A stretch of 64,000 nt of DNA, from positions 248,001 through 312,000 of the forward strand of contig NISF01000001.1 of assembly GCA_002270295.1 (NCBI GenBank). The letters are read 5' to 3'. Below are positions 28,334 through 36,863 of this stretch, piece by piece; the stretch's first letter is position 1; each line of letters starts with the position of its first letter. Source of the stretch: Enterobacter sp. 10-1 (GTDB taxonomy: Bacteria > Pseudomonadota > Gammaproteobacteria > Enterobacterales > Enterobacteriaceae). The notes below the pieces were generated by a model. The model was given only the letters and a program-made list of their open reading frames with translations, ran no database searches and was not told where the DNA came from. The translations under genes were made by a program, and so were the position numbers.

Positions 28334-29502
28334 GTTCGACTCCTCAGGATCGCATGCCTGTCGCATCGCTACTGGCGCTTGCGATGGCGGCTTTCATCAC
28401 TATTCTGACCGAAGCGCTGCCGGCCGGCCTGCTGCCCCAAATGGCGCAGGGCCTGGCCGTCTCCGAGGCGTGGGTCGGCCAGACGGTCACTATCTATGCC
28501 ATCGGTTCGCTGGTGGCGGCCATTCCGCTGACCGCCGCGACGCAAGGGGTCCGTCGCCGGCCGCTGCTGCTGGCCGCCATCGCCGGCTTCGCCATCGCCA
28601 ACACGGTGACGACGCTTTCCGCCAGCTATGCGCTGACGATAGTGGCACGCTTCCTGGCGGGCGTTTCTGCTGGGCTACTGTGGGCTCTGCTGGCCGGCTA
28701 TGCGGCGCGGATGGTGCCAGAACATCAGAAGGGCCGCGCCATTGCTATCGCGATGGTGGGCACGCCGCTGGCGCTTTCTCTGGGGGTACCTGCCGGTACT
28801 TTGCTTGGCAATCTGCTGGGTTGGCGCATCTGTTTTGGCATCATGAGCCTGATGGCGCTAGTGCTGATGGGCTGGGTGAGGCTGAAAGTGCCGGACTTCG
28901 CGGGGCAGTCGGTGGAAAAACGCCTGTCGCTGGGGCACGTGTTCACCCTGCCGGGTATTCGCCCGGTGCTGTTCGTCGTGCTGGCCTTCGTTCTCGCGCA
29001 TAACATCCTCTACACCTACATTGCTCCGTTTCTGCTGGCGGCGGGAATGGTGGAGCGCACGGATTTGGTACTGCTGGTTTTTGGTATTACGTCGGTATCC
29101 GGTATCTGGATCATCGGTGTGCTGATCGACCGGTATCTGCGGGTGCTGACTCTGGCAAGTACGGTCTTATTCGGCGTTGCGGCGCTGATGCTGGGCATAG
29201 CCGGCACCGAGCCCATCGCGGTCTATGCGGCGGTGGGTACCTGGGGGCTGGCTTTCGGTGGCGCAGCGACCTTGTTCCAGACCGCGCTGGCCAGAACCGC
29301 CGGCGATGCTGCCGATATCGCGCAGTCCATGCTGGTTACAGCCTGGAACGCGGCGATTGCCAGCGGAGGTATTGTTGGCGGCGTGCTGTTAGATCGTCTT
29401 GGCGTAGGGGCATTCTCTCCTGCGCTCCTGGTGCTACTGCTGGCTACGCTCCTGGTGACCTGGTCGGCCAGATATCACGGCTTTCCCGCGTCAGTGGGAT
29501 GA
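28330..29502 (+). CDS. MFS transporter (AraJ/SotB-like efflux)
   Basis: The 390-residue protein has 12 predicted membrane segments and the layout of the drug/sugar efflux branch (FITILTEALPAGLLPQMAQGL at TM1; GFAIANTVTTLSASYALTIVARFLAG). It is translationally coupled to the hydrolase gene. A divergent LysR gene completes a three-gene module in which the hydrolase may act on a compound and the MFS protein export it or its product; substrate unknown. Confidence 0.88.
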   Translation: MSSTPQDRMPVASLLALAMAAFITILTEALPAGLLPQMAQGLAVSEAWVGQTVTIYAIGSLVAAIPLTAATQGVRRRPLLLAAIAGFAIANTVTTLSASYALTIVARFLAGVSAGLLWALLAGYAARMVPEHQKGRAIAIAMVGTPLALSLGVPAGTLLGNLLGWRICFGIMSLMALVLMGWVRLKVPDFAGQSVEKRLSLGHVFTLPGIRPVLFVVLAFVLAHNILYTYIAPFLLAAGMVERTDLVLLVFGITSVSGIWIIGVLIDRYLRVLTLASTVLFGVAALMLGIAGTEPIAVYAAVGTWGLAFGGAATLFQTALARTAGDAADIAQSMLVTAWNAAIASGGIVGGVLLDRLGVGAFSPALLVLLLATLLVTWSARYHGFPASVG

Positions 29503-29541
29503 GATCAGATGGAGCCGCGCCATCTTTCTTATTTCCTTGCC

Positions 29542-29575
29542 GTAACGCTCACGCGGCCATCAGCGTGAGCGTTAC
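29542..29575. terminator. Strong hairpin between convergent genes
   Basis: A perfect 13-bp stem GTAACGCTCACGC/GCGTGAGCGTTAC with an 8-base loop stands 40 bases after the MFS stop and before the convergent pseudogene. No T-run follows, so termination could be bidirectional but weak, or the hairpin could protect the 3' end. Confidence 0.55.
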
Positions 29576-29621
29576 ATGGTTCGGCGCAACCGGCTGAGCG
29601 CTATTAGGCAAATCCAGCCTG

Positions 29622-30228
29622 TTACAGCATTTTTGCCCACGCGTGGCCAGGGTGCAGGCGATCGAGACAATCCCGCAGCCATAAGCGCTCAGACGGAAGT
29701 AATCCCGGCGCGGCCTTCGCGAAATCTTCCTCGTCCTTCGCCCGGCGGTATCTGGCCTTGAACAGCAGCACGGCAGAAGGGGTGAGGTAAGGGACTCCTT
29801 CCGCGGTCAGCGCGACCATTTCGCTGCGGGGGCGCGTGATTTGCCGATCCCGCTTATAGACCCAATGCTCATCCGTTCCCGGCTCAATCATCATATCCGC
29901 CCGCCAGCGGTCAGCGGGGCGATCGAAACACCAGATCTGGGCAATCTCCGCCTTCGGTTCCCGGTCGGCCGCCAGCCGTTCGAGCACACCGTCATTAACG
30001 GTGTAAAATTCCAGATCGCGCAACTCATCGCGGAAAATGCGCAGATCTTCGCGCAGGATCGTGAACTCGAGATCCTCATGCTCGCGCGTCTTCTCCCCGT
30101 GCCACAGGTCGAGAGCAGCCGCCAACGACGCACCAGGGCCTCGATACGCGGCTCAGCCGACCAGATAGCTCGGCGGGGCTCCAGGGCTCCCACTTTTCCT
30201 CGTCCGGTACAACCTGTCGATCGTTCAT
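29622..30228 (-). pseudogene. Nucleotidyltransferase-family protein, frameshifted
   Basis: A start at 30228 gives MNDRQVVPDEEKWEPWSPAE...RPWCVVGG. The expected continuation ALDLWHGEKTREHEDLEF is in another frame, running to the stop at 29622. The break is at about 30117, where two bases seem to be lost from what should be a Trp codon after VVGG. Together the two parts make an intact-looking member of a family related to aminoglycoside nucleotidyltransferases (GG...REHEDLEF). As read, the gene cannot make the full protein from its natural start; a sequencing error is possible. Confidence 0.75.
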
Positions 30229-30298
30229 GCTATCGGTTCCCATTATCTGGTTGTCATCGGCCGGCTTTGGCTTTGCTGACGCCGGATCGCCGCCTCGG

Positions 30299-30373
30299 TT
30301 ACGCCGTCAGAAACACTACCGCAGCGATGAAGACAATCACAGGAAAAGTAATCCCTGTTTTATCATCCCTCAT
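30299..30373 (-). CDS. Possible 24-aa single-pass membrane miniprotein
   Basis: ATG at 30373 opens MRDDKTGITFPVIVFIAAVVFLTA followed by TAA, a charged head and one perfect membrane span. The Shine-Dalgarno is weak. It resembles the general design of enterobacterial membrane miniproteins but matches none I know. The rest of 30229-30659 holds nothing else convincing. Confidence 0.3.
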   Translation of the reverse strand: MRDDKTGITFPVIVFIAAVVFLTA

Positions 30374-30659
30374 TGTGGTGCTGGCCTGATAAATTCCCGT
30401 TTTTTTCCCGGATGGCGTTGTAACAGAAGTCTTTTTTATTTTTTAAGTTCAGCTGGCTGGATGATTTTAGCGCGTTGAAATTCTTCTTTACTCTACCGAC
30501 ATCAACCGGCATCAAGTAGTATCTGTTGGTATATGTGATGGTACGCCTGTTCCATGAAACCCTGTACCAGCAGCCAGCAACTAAACGGCAGGTCGCTAAT
30601 GGCATTGGCCTTAGCGAACAGAAACAGGCTTGCTTGATTATTTATGCAGGAGATGAGAT

Positions 30660-31322
30660 ATGACAGATGCGCCACGCGGGCGGGGAAGGCCCCGGAAAAC
30701 GGAGAGTACATATTCAGATACGCGTAATGATTTGATCCGCAGCGGGCTCGAACTTCTGACGCAAAATGGTTTTCTTTCTACCGGCGTCGATGCCATCGTC
30801 AAGAACGCAAATGTCCCTAAAGGCTCATTTTATTACTACTTTCAAAGCAAAGAAGAATATGTGCAAACCGTGCTGGGCGCATATGACAGTTTTTTTGAAC
30901 ACAAACTAAAAAAACATCTTCATAATAAATCCGGTACCCCGATGGAGCGCATGGAAAGCTTCATCAACGACGCCTGCGAGGGGATGAAAAAATACGAATT
31001 CACCAGAGGGTGCCTTGTTGGCAATATGATGCAGGAGAGCCCGGGGCTTCCGCCATCATTTATAAAGCAGCTTCAGGATATTTTAGATAGCTGGCAAAAC
31101 ATCGTTTCCTCCTGTCTCTACGATGCGCTATTAGCTGGTGATATCACCTCCGATGTTAATGAAAAACAGCTGGCGGCTATTTTCTGGAGCGGTTGGGAAG
31201 GGGCCGTGATGCGGGCGAAGCTTTATTGTTCAACGCAACCCATTCACGACTTCTGGGACTATTTTAAAATCTCCGTCAGATATCGCCATGAGCAGAATGA
31301 ATTCAGTGAGAAGCTGGTTTAA
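30660..31322 (+). CDS. acuR: TetR-family regulator, AcuR-like
   Basis: The 220-residue protein has an N-terminal TetR HTH (about 20-65; GVDAIVKNANVPKGSFYYYFQSKEEY) preceded by a basic arm (RGRGRPRK). The C-terminal domain has RGCLVGNMMQESPGLP and FWSGWEGAVMRAKL, typical of AcuR, which releases DNA on binding acrylate. Its neighbour on the opposite strand is an AcuI-like reductase, the usual AcuR target. Symbol assigned by family resemblance. Confidence 0.8.
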   Translation: MTDAPRGRGRPRKTESTYSDTRNDLIRSGLELLTQNGFLSTGVDAIVKNANVPKGSFYYYFQSKEEYVQTVLGAYDSFFEHKLKKHLHNKSGTPMERMESFINDACEGMKKYEFTRGCLVGNMMQESPGLPPSFIKQLQDILDSWQNIVSSCLYDALLAGDITSDVNEKQLAAIFWSGWEGAVMRAKLYCSTQPIHDFWDYFKISVRYRHEQNEFSEKLV

Positions 31323-31402
31323 GGGCCCGGAAGCGAGCCCTTGGCAAAGTTTGATACTTAGCTATCCGTCTGCTTTTCTCTCAGGATATATTGGCAGCGG
31401 CC

Positions 31403-32392
31403 TTAGTTGCACTGAATAACCGCGCGCCCGCGGATTTCGCCATTAAGCAACTTTTCAGCGACATTGATTGCTTCACTGAGAGGGTAAACGGTGGTCATGC
31501 TCTCCAGCTTAGCGAGCGGTAAATGTTGTAAAGCTTTCAGCCAGATGCCCGCTCTTTTCTCTTTAGCGAACATGACGCTGTCAACGCCCTTTAAGGTGAT
31601 CCCGCGGAGGATAAACGGCGCCACGTTGCCCATCAGCTCCATACCCTGAGCCATACCGCAGGCAGCAACAATTCCGCCATATCGTACCCCGGCACAGGCG
31701 TTGCAGAGGGTGTGGCTACCAACGGTATCAATGGCCGCCGCCCAGCGTTCTTTTTGCAGCGGCTTGCCTGGGTTTGAGAGTTCTGCACGATGAATAATGT
31801 CGTTTACGCCTATCGTTTTATAGAGCCAGGGCGCCTCTTCAGGACGGCCGGTAGAGGCCGTAACGTGGTACCCCATAGACGATAGGATCATCGCCGCGAT
31901 GCTTCCTACCCCTCCGCTGGCGCCGGTAACCAGTATCGGGCCATCTTCAGGCTTAACGCCATGATTGAGAAGCGCGTCCACGCACAGCATCGCGGTGAAG
32001 CCTGCGGTCCCAATGGCCATGACGTGTTTGCTGCTTACCCCAGCCGGAACAGGGGTCAGCCAGTCGCCATTAACCTGGGCCTTCTCTGCAAGTCCGCCCC
32101 AGTGTTTTTCGCCAACGCCCCAGCCGGTCAGGAGGACCTTATCGCCAGCCTGATAGTCGGGATGAGAGCTGGCGGAAACCGTACCGGCGAAGTCGATGCC
32201 CGGCACCATCGGGAAATGGCGGACGATAGGGCCGCGTCCGGTGATGGCCAGGGCATCTTTATAGTTGATGGATGAGTAGTCGACATTGACGGTCACATCC
32301 CCCTCGGGTAGCTCACTTTCCGCTATTTCAGCAAATAGTGCGGCGTAGCGATTTTCTACTTTATTGATTAATAATGATTTAAACATTTTCAC
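31403..32392 (-). CDS. acuI: Acrylyl-CoA reductase AcuI / YhdH-family quinone oxidoreductase
   Basis: The 329-residue MDR-superfamily enzyme without catalytic zinc ligands has the N-terminal SSINYKDALAITGRGPIVRHFPMVPGIDF block and the NADPH-binding TGASGGVGSIAAMI. YhdH/AcuI reduces acryloyl-CoA to propionyl-CoA and protects against acrylate. The convergent acuR-like gene supports this role, and a palindromic operator-like site lies about 50 bases upstream of the start. Confidence 0.85.
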   Translation of the reverse strand: MKMFKSLLINKVENRYAALFAEIAESELPEGDVTVNVDYSSINYKDALAITGRGPIVRHFPMVPGIDFAGTVSASSHPDYQAGDKVLLTGWGVGEKHWGGLAEKAQVNGDWLTPVPAGVSSKHVMAIGTAGFTAMLCVDALLNHGVKPEDGPILVTGASGGVGSIAAMILSSMGYHVTASTGRPEEAPWLYKTIGVNDIIHRAELSNPGKPLQKERWAAAIDTVGSHTLCNACAGVRYGGIVAACGMAQGMELMGNVAPFILRGITLKGVDSVMFAKEKRAGIWLKALQHLPLAKLESMTTVYPLSEAINVAEKLLNGEIRGRAVIQCN

Positions 32393-32444
32393 CTCGTGTG
32401 TCTGGTTGTATGACAGTCAGGTATTCAGGAGTATATAAAAAATA

Positions 32445-32460
32445 TTGACCGATCGTCTAA
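32445..32460. promoter_or_regulatory. Candidate TetR (AcuR) operator upstream of acuI
   Basis: TTGACCGATCGTCTAA is a near-palindrome similar to NemR/TetR-type boxes (TAGACC-N4-GGTCTA). Its location just upstream of acuI suits repression by the AcuR-like regulator. Confidence 0.45.
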
Positions 32461-32611
32461 TAATCATCATTACTATCCCTGTGCTGTCCGATATTCAAGA
32501 ATTGTTCGACTTGTCATCGCCTTATCGAAGGCGTTCTTGATAAATATCAACGTGAGGTCAGATTTGTCGTGTCTGAAACGGGGAGGCATTCAGGGCTAAG
32601 CGAGCACCCGA

Positions 32612-32672
32612 TACCGCCGAACGGTGATGGACGACCTCCACTCCGGTCGTCGTCACGTCCGTTGCGGCGGTA
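32612..32672. repeat. Imperfect ~28-bp inverted repeat
   Basis: TACCGCCG-AACGG...TGATGGACGACC is mirrored by GGTCGTCGTCACGTCCGTTGCGGCGGTA around TCCACTCC. It lies 57 bases before the MalY-type gene and could be a leader hairpin, operator or element remnant. Confidence 0.6.
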
Positions 32673-32728
32673 GTACCTTTATGCTAATGCTCTTAGGAAA
32701 ATCAGCGTAAACTCGGGGCCTGTTAACG

Positions 32729-33898
32729 ATGGCAGAAGAAGACGGTATTTTTGATACGATTATTAACCGGGCCGATTCTCCATCAATCAAATGGGGAGGT
32801 TCCCGGCAGGCTGAAGTCATTTCGTTTGGCATAGCTGATATGGATTTTCAGTCCCCATCCTGCATTCGCAATGCATTAATAAACAAAGCTAAAAGCGGTC
32901 TCTATGCGTACGAGTATAAAACGGATGGTTACTACCAGGCGATTAGCGGTTGGTTCAACGATCGTCACCACTGGACAATTGAAAAAGAGTGGCTGACCGA
33001 CGGCCCCGGAAGCTGGGCCATGCTCGCTCTGTGCCTTCAGGCATATACGATGCCAGGAGATAACATCCTCATCCACGCTCCCCATTTTCATCCTGCGGTT
33101 AGCGTCATAGAAAGCGCAGGGCGAAAGATTGTCGCGCAAGCGCTCGCTTTCGATGGCGTCAGATACATTTTTGACCCGCGTATCTTTGAGGAAACCCTCG
33201 TCAGACAAAACGTCAGACTGTTTTTCCTTATGAATCCTCATAACCCAACCGGCCTGATGTTCAGCAGAGCAGAGTTATCCGTTATCGCAGAGATCTGTGA
33301 AAAGTACGGCGTGCTGGTGGTTTCAGATGAAATCAACGGCTATCTGACCTACGACGATGCCGTATTTGTTCCCTACGCCAGTCTATCTTCGGTTAGTCGC
33401 CTTAATTCAATCACGCTTACCTCCCCGTCCAAGGCCTTCAATCTGCAGGGGCTGACCTATGCGATCGGCATCATCCCCGACAAAGTAAAGCGGCAGAAAC
33501 TGCAACAAGTCCGGGTCGGTATGGGCGTTGATTTTGCGACTAATGTATTTAGCATTGCGGCAGCCGAAGCCGCTTATCGCTATGGAGGAGAATGGCTCAT
33601 TTGCCTTAACCGCTATCTCCAGGGCAATCTGGATTTTATGGATAGCTATCTGAAGACCAACCTGCCGCAGGTAAAACTGATCAGACCGCACGGCGGTTAT
33701 ATCGCCTGGCTGGATTTCACCGCGCTTCGCCTCACTCCTGAGGCACTCAGAAACATCATCCTCGAAAAAGCCAAGGTAAACCTGACATGGGGAGAATCGT
33801 TCGGTCACGAAGGCGAGGGATTCGAGCGTATCAATTTTGCCTGCCCCAGAGGAACCCTGGCGAAAGGGCTTGAGCGAATCAAAAACGCATTTTCCTGA
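32729..33898 (+). CDS. MalY/PatB-family PLP-dependent C-S lyase (aminotransferase fold I)
   Basis: The 389-residue protein has FGIADMDFQSP at the N-terminus (MalY-like), NPHNPTGLMFSRAEL, VVSDEINGYL and the PLP lysine in LTSPSKAFNLQGL. Family members cleave C-S bonds of cystathionine and related amino acids, releasing pyruvate and ammonia. DEIN replaces the common DEIH, so substrate preference may differ. It converges on the EgtB-EgtD fusion gene (114 bases apart). Ergothioneine synthesis needs a PLP C-S lyase (EgtE) as its last step, and this enzyme is a candidate by position and chemistry only. Confidence 0.85.
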   Translation: MAEEDGIFDTIINRADSPSIKWGGSRQAEVISFGIADMDFQSPSCIRNALINKAKSGLYAYEYKTDGYYQAISGWFNDRHHWTIEKEWLTDGPGSWAMLALCLQAYTMPGDNILIHAPHFHPAVSVIESAGRKIVAQALAFDGVRYIFDPRIFEETLVRQNVRLFFLMNPHNPTGLMFSRAELSVIAEICEKYGVLVVSDEINGYLTYDDAVFVPYASLSSVSRLNSITLTSPSKAFNLQGLTYAIGIIPDKVKRQKLQQVRVGMGVDFATNVFSIAAAEAAYRYGGEWLICLNRYLQGNLDFMDSYLKTNLPQVKLIRPHGGYIAWLDFTALRLTPEALRNIILEKAKVNLTWGESFGHEGEGFERINFACPRGTLAKGLERIKNAFS

Positions 33899-34011
33899 CT
33901 CAGGTACCGCAGACCGGCCCTGGATTAAAACGGTGCCTGGTTTTGCCTCAGGATCGTTCCTTTGCCAGCCTGCGGGCCTGCCCGTTCACGTCAGCCACGC
34001 CCGGCGCGCGA

Positions 34012-36159
34012 TTACGCAGTAAACAGCAAGAAAATAGCGAACTGCGGGTCCGGGCTGATCCACCGTCGGGCCACCGTCCAGCCCTCGCGTTCCACCAGGG
34101 TTGTAAAGGCCGCGGGGGTGAATTTATACGAGTTTTCCGTGTGCAGGGCTTCCCCCGCCGCGAAGTGGAAGACCCGGTCGAGAACGCGTACCTCCTGTTC
34201 GCGCCGGCTGACCAGCCACATTTCCATCCGGCTCGCCGCGGCGTTCCACACCGCACGATGCTCGAAGGCGTCAGGGTCGAAGTCGCCGCCCAGTTCGCGA
34301 TTGATCCGCGCCAGCAGATTCCGGTTGAACGCCGCGGTGACGCCGCCGGCGTCGTCGTAGGCGGAAAGCAAAGTCGCTTCATCTTTCACCAGGTCGACGC
34401 CGACCAGGAACTGCGATCCGGCGCCGAGCAGCAGTCGCACGCGGCTCAGAAACGCAGCCGTGTCGCCGGGCGAGAAGTTGCCGATGGTCGAGCCGGGGAA
34501 GAAACCGATGCGGGGACGACCGTGAGCGTCCGGAGGCAAGGACAGCGCGGAGGTGAAGTCCTCCGCCAGCGGGCAAACCGCCAGGCCGGGATAGTCGTCG
34601 CGGATCGCCGCCGCGGCCCGCTCCAGCGCATCTACGCTGATGTCCACCGGCACGTAGGCAGCGAGCCGAGGCGCGGCGTCAAGCAGCACGCGGGTCTTCA
34701 GGCTCGCGCCGCTGCCGAACTCGACCAGCACCGCGTCATCGGCAATGCGGTCGGCTATTTCGGCAGCGGCCGCGCGCAGCAGCGCAAGCTCGATTCGCGT
34801 TGGGTAGTACTCGGAAGTCTGGCAGATGGCTTCGAACAGACGCGAACCCGCATCGTCATAGAAATATTTCGGCAGGAGGTACTTGTCCGGTCGCGCAAGC
34901 CCTGCGAGCACGTCCTCGGCAAAAGCCGACGGCAGTCGCGCGTTCTCCCCGGCGGCGTCCCCGGCAAGCCGCACGCCGCTGAACATCCACCGCGCCTCTG
35001 GCGGGAAAAAATTGCGATAGGTCGCGCGCGTATGGCCGGGGGGCGTGATCGACGAGCCGCCGCGCAGGCTCATCTGCCCGACCATGAACTTGCCGTTGTA
35101 CTCGCCGACGGCTCCGGGCTGCGGATGGAAGCCCGGGTAGGCGTCGTAAGCGCTGCGGGTCCATTGCCAGGCTTCGGTATACAGATCACGCAGGCCCGCG
35201 GCGGTCACCGCCGCATGCTCCCATTCCGCCTCGGTCGGCAGGCGTGCGCCCGCCCATTCGGCGTAGGCGACCGCTTCGTAGTAGCTGACGTGCAGGACCG
35301 GCGCGCCGGGATCGACAGGAGCTCGTCCTTGCAGGCCAAACTCAGCCCAGCCATCGGATTCGCGACGCCAGTATAGCGGCGCCTGCCAGCCCTCGGCCTG
35401 TACCGTAGCCCAGCCACTGGCCAGCCAGAGCTCCGGCCGGCGGTATCCGCCATCGGCTATGAAAGCCATCCACTCTCCGTTCGTCACCAGGCGGTCGGCC
35501 AGCGCATAGGGCTGCAGATAGACCCTATGACGCGGGGTTTCATTGTCGAAGGCAAAGCGGTTCCCGACGGCGCCAATCTCGACGATCCCTCCCTCGACCC
35601 GGCACCATTTCAGCGGGGCGGCTGGCGGATACGTTCGCGCCGGTCCCGGCCGATAGGCCGGAGTGAGCGGCGAACGTGAGAACAGGTGCAGCACATCCAT
35701 CAGGATGAGCTCCTGGTGCTGCTCCTCGTGAGCCAGACCCAGCTCAATCAGCGGTGCCAGGGCCGGGGAAATCGAGCGCAGCAGGCGCGCCATACCCGCA
35801 TCGACGTAGGCCCGGTAGCCCAGCACATCGCGGGCAGAAGGGCGGGTAATAAGGCCTCGTTCGGGGCGGGGCTGGCGCGGCCCCACGGCCTCGTAGTAGG
35901 AGTTGAACAGATAGCCGAAGGACGGGTCGAATGCGACGTAGTCCGCCAGGTGCGGCAACAGCAGAAAGGTCTCGAAGAACCAGCTGGTGTGGCCCAGGTG
36001 CCATTTGGTCGGACTGGCATCGGGCATCGATTGTACCACCTGATCCTCGGGGCTCAACGGCGCGGCCAAAGCCTCGCTCCTGGCACGCACCCGGCAATAT
36101 AGCTGATAAAAATGGTCCCCGTTGTCGACGGGGACGGGGGCATTGCAAAGTTGTCTCAT
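34012..36159 (-). CDS. egtBD: Bifunctional ergothioneine biosynthesis protein: EgtB sulfoxide synthase fused to EgtD histidine N-alpha-trimethyltransferase
   Basis: One uninterrupted 715-residue frame. Residues ~1-400 are EgtB: a DinB-like domain with KWHLGH (His-54) and the iron motif HEEQHQE (His-144, His-148), then an FGE-sulfatase domain (RLPTEAEWEHAA; ending ARWMFSGVRLAGD). Residues ~405-715 are EgtD: LLPKYFYDDAGSRLF, YYPTR (451-455), SAM loop VEFGSGAS, PGSTIGNF (Asn-561) and HTENSYKF (Glu-675). EgtD trimethylates histidine to hercynine; EgtB adds the sulfur. The C-terminus is EgtD-type, unlike the methyltransferase of OvoA. Fungal Egt1 has the opposite domain order. Start Met at 36159 has AGGA nine bases upstream; an ATG at 36168 abuts it. 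GC-rich relative to the neighbouring C-S lyase gene. Confidence 0.92.
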   Translation of the reverse strand: MRQLCNAPVPVDNGDHFYQLYCRVRARSEALAAPLSPEDQVVQSMPDASPTKWHLGHTSWFFETFLLLPHLADYVAFDPSFGYLFNSYYEAVGPRQPRPERGLITRPSARDVLGYRAYVDAGMARLLRSISPALAPLIELGLAHEEQHQELILMDVLHLFSRSPLTPAYRPGPARTYPPAAPLKWCRVEGGIVEIGAVGNRFAFDNETPRHRVYLQPYALADRLVTNGEWMAFIADGGYRRPELWLASGWATVQAEGWQAPLYWRRESDGWAEFGLQGRAPVDPGAPVLHVSYYEAVAYAEWAGARLPTEAEWEHAAVTAAGLRDLYTEAWQWTRSAYDAYPGFHPQPGAVGEYNGKFMVGQMSLRGGSSITPPGHTRATYRNFFPPEARWMFSGVRLAGDAAGENARLPSAFAEDVLAGLARPDKYLLPKYFYDDAGSRLFEAICQTSEYYPTRIELALLRAAAAEIADRIADDAVLVEFGSGASLKTRVLLDAAPRLAAYVPVDISVDALERAAAAIRDDYPGLAVCPLAEDFTSALSLPPDAHGRPRIGFFPGSTIGNFSPGDTAAFLSRVRLLLGAGSQFLVGVDLVKDEATLLSAYDDAGGVTAAFNRNLLARINRELGGDFDPDAFEHRAVWNAAASRMEMWLVSRREQEVRVLDRVFHFAAGEALHTENSYKFTPAAFTTLVEREGWTVARRWISPDPQFAIFLLFTA

Positions 36160-36241
36160 TTGGGTCATTCCTGAACGTCCAAAGACAGGGAGTCATATCG
36201 CCCTGGCTCAGGCGATGCTGCTGTCCAACGGGTAGAACCGA

Positions 36242-36823
36242 TCAGTCGGCGAGCACGGCGCGCTGGCGGACATTCTTGACGGTCAGCCAGATCGCAGAGA
36301 CGAGAAAGTAGAACGCGCCGAAGGCCGCATAGGGAGCAACCGTGGTCACGTCCAGCGCCATGCCGCTATGAGCCTGCTTGAACATGAAAGCGCCGGCGAG
36401 CGCGGACTGGGCGCCGCTGAGGATCATCGGCCATTGGCCGCTCGTCGTTTTCCAGCGCCGCACGCCCGTAGCCAGCTGCAGCAGGCCGGAGAAGATCGCC
36501 CAGGCGCCGAACACCGTAATCACCATAGGCATGCCGACGGTAAGCGCTCCGCAGACGGCGAGGGCGATGATGATGCTGACGATGAAGTTGAACTTTTGCG
36601 ATGGATTCGCGCCCAGGCCGCCGCTTCTGCGCGCGTCCAGATAGTTAGCAAAGGCGTCCCAGGCCGGATACAGGATCAGCAGGGCCGCACCGACGGCGGG
36701 GTTGTGCTTGCCGACGAAAGCGGCAAGAGCGATCCAGACAATCGACACCCCGGTGCGCAGGAAGTAGTAGGTCTGGAGCCATTGGTTCAGCGACCGATTA
36801 GCGGTGGCAGCGGTATTTGGCAT
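36242..36823 (-). CDS. DUF308/HdeD-like multi-pass membrane protein
   Basis: The 193-residue protein has about six hydrophobic segments (RTGVSIVWIALAAFVG, AALLILYPAWDAF, FIVSIIIALAVCGALTVG, MVITVFGAWAIFSGLLQLATG and two more). The pattern FGAWAIFSGLLQLATGVRRW is typical of DUF308/HdeD proteins, linked to stress in other bacteria. It lies 82 bases upstream of the EgtB-EgtD gene on the same strand and probably shares its promoter, which carries duplicated palindromic operators. Confidence 0.75.
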   Translation of the reverse strand: MPNTAATANRSLNQWLQTYYFLRTGVSIVWIALAAFVGKHNPAVGAALLILYPAWDAFANYLDARRSGGLGANPSQKFNFIVSIIIALAVCGALTVGMPMVITVFGAWAIFSGLLQLATGVRRWKTTSGQWPMILSGAQSALAGAFMFKQAHSGMALDVTTVAPYAAFGAFYFLVSAIWLTVKNVRQRAVLAD

Positions 36824-36863
36824 GTCAGTTCTCCCGGTCGTCAGGCCATCAAAACCGTTAACG

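Noticed and set aside
34012..36159. OvoA (ovothiol synthase with C-terminal methyltransferase)
   Set aside because: The C-terminal domain has EgtD blocks (PKYFYDD, YYPTR, PGSTIGNF, TENSYKF) and lacks the GCAVGR-type motif of OvoA methyltransferases.
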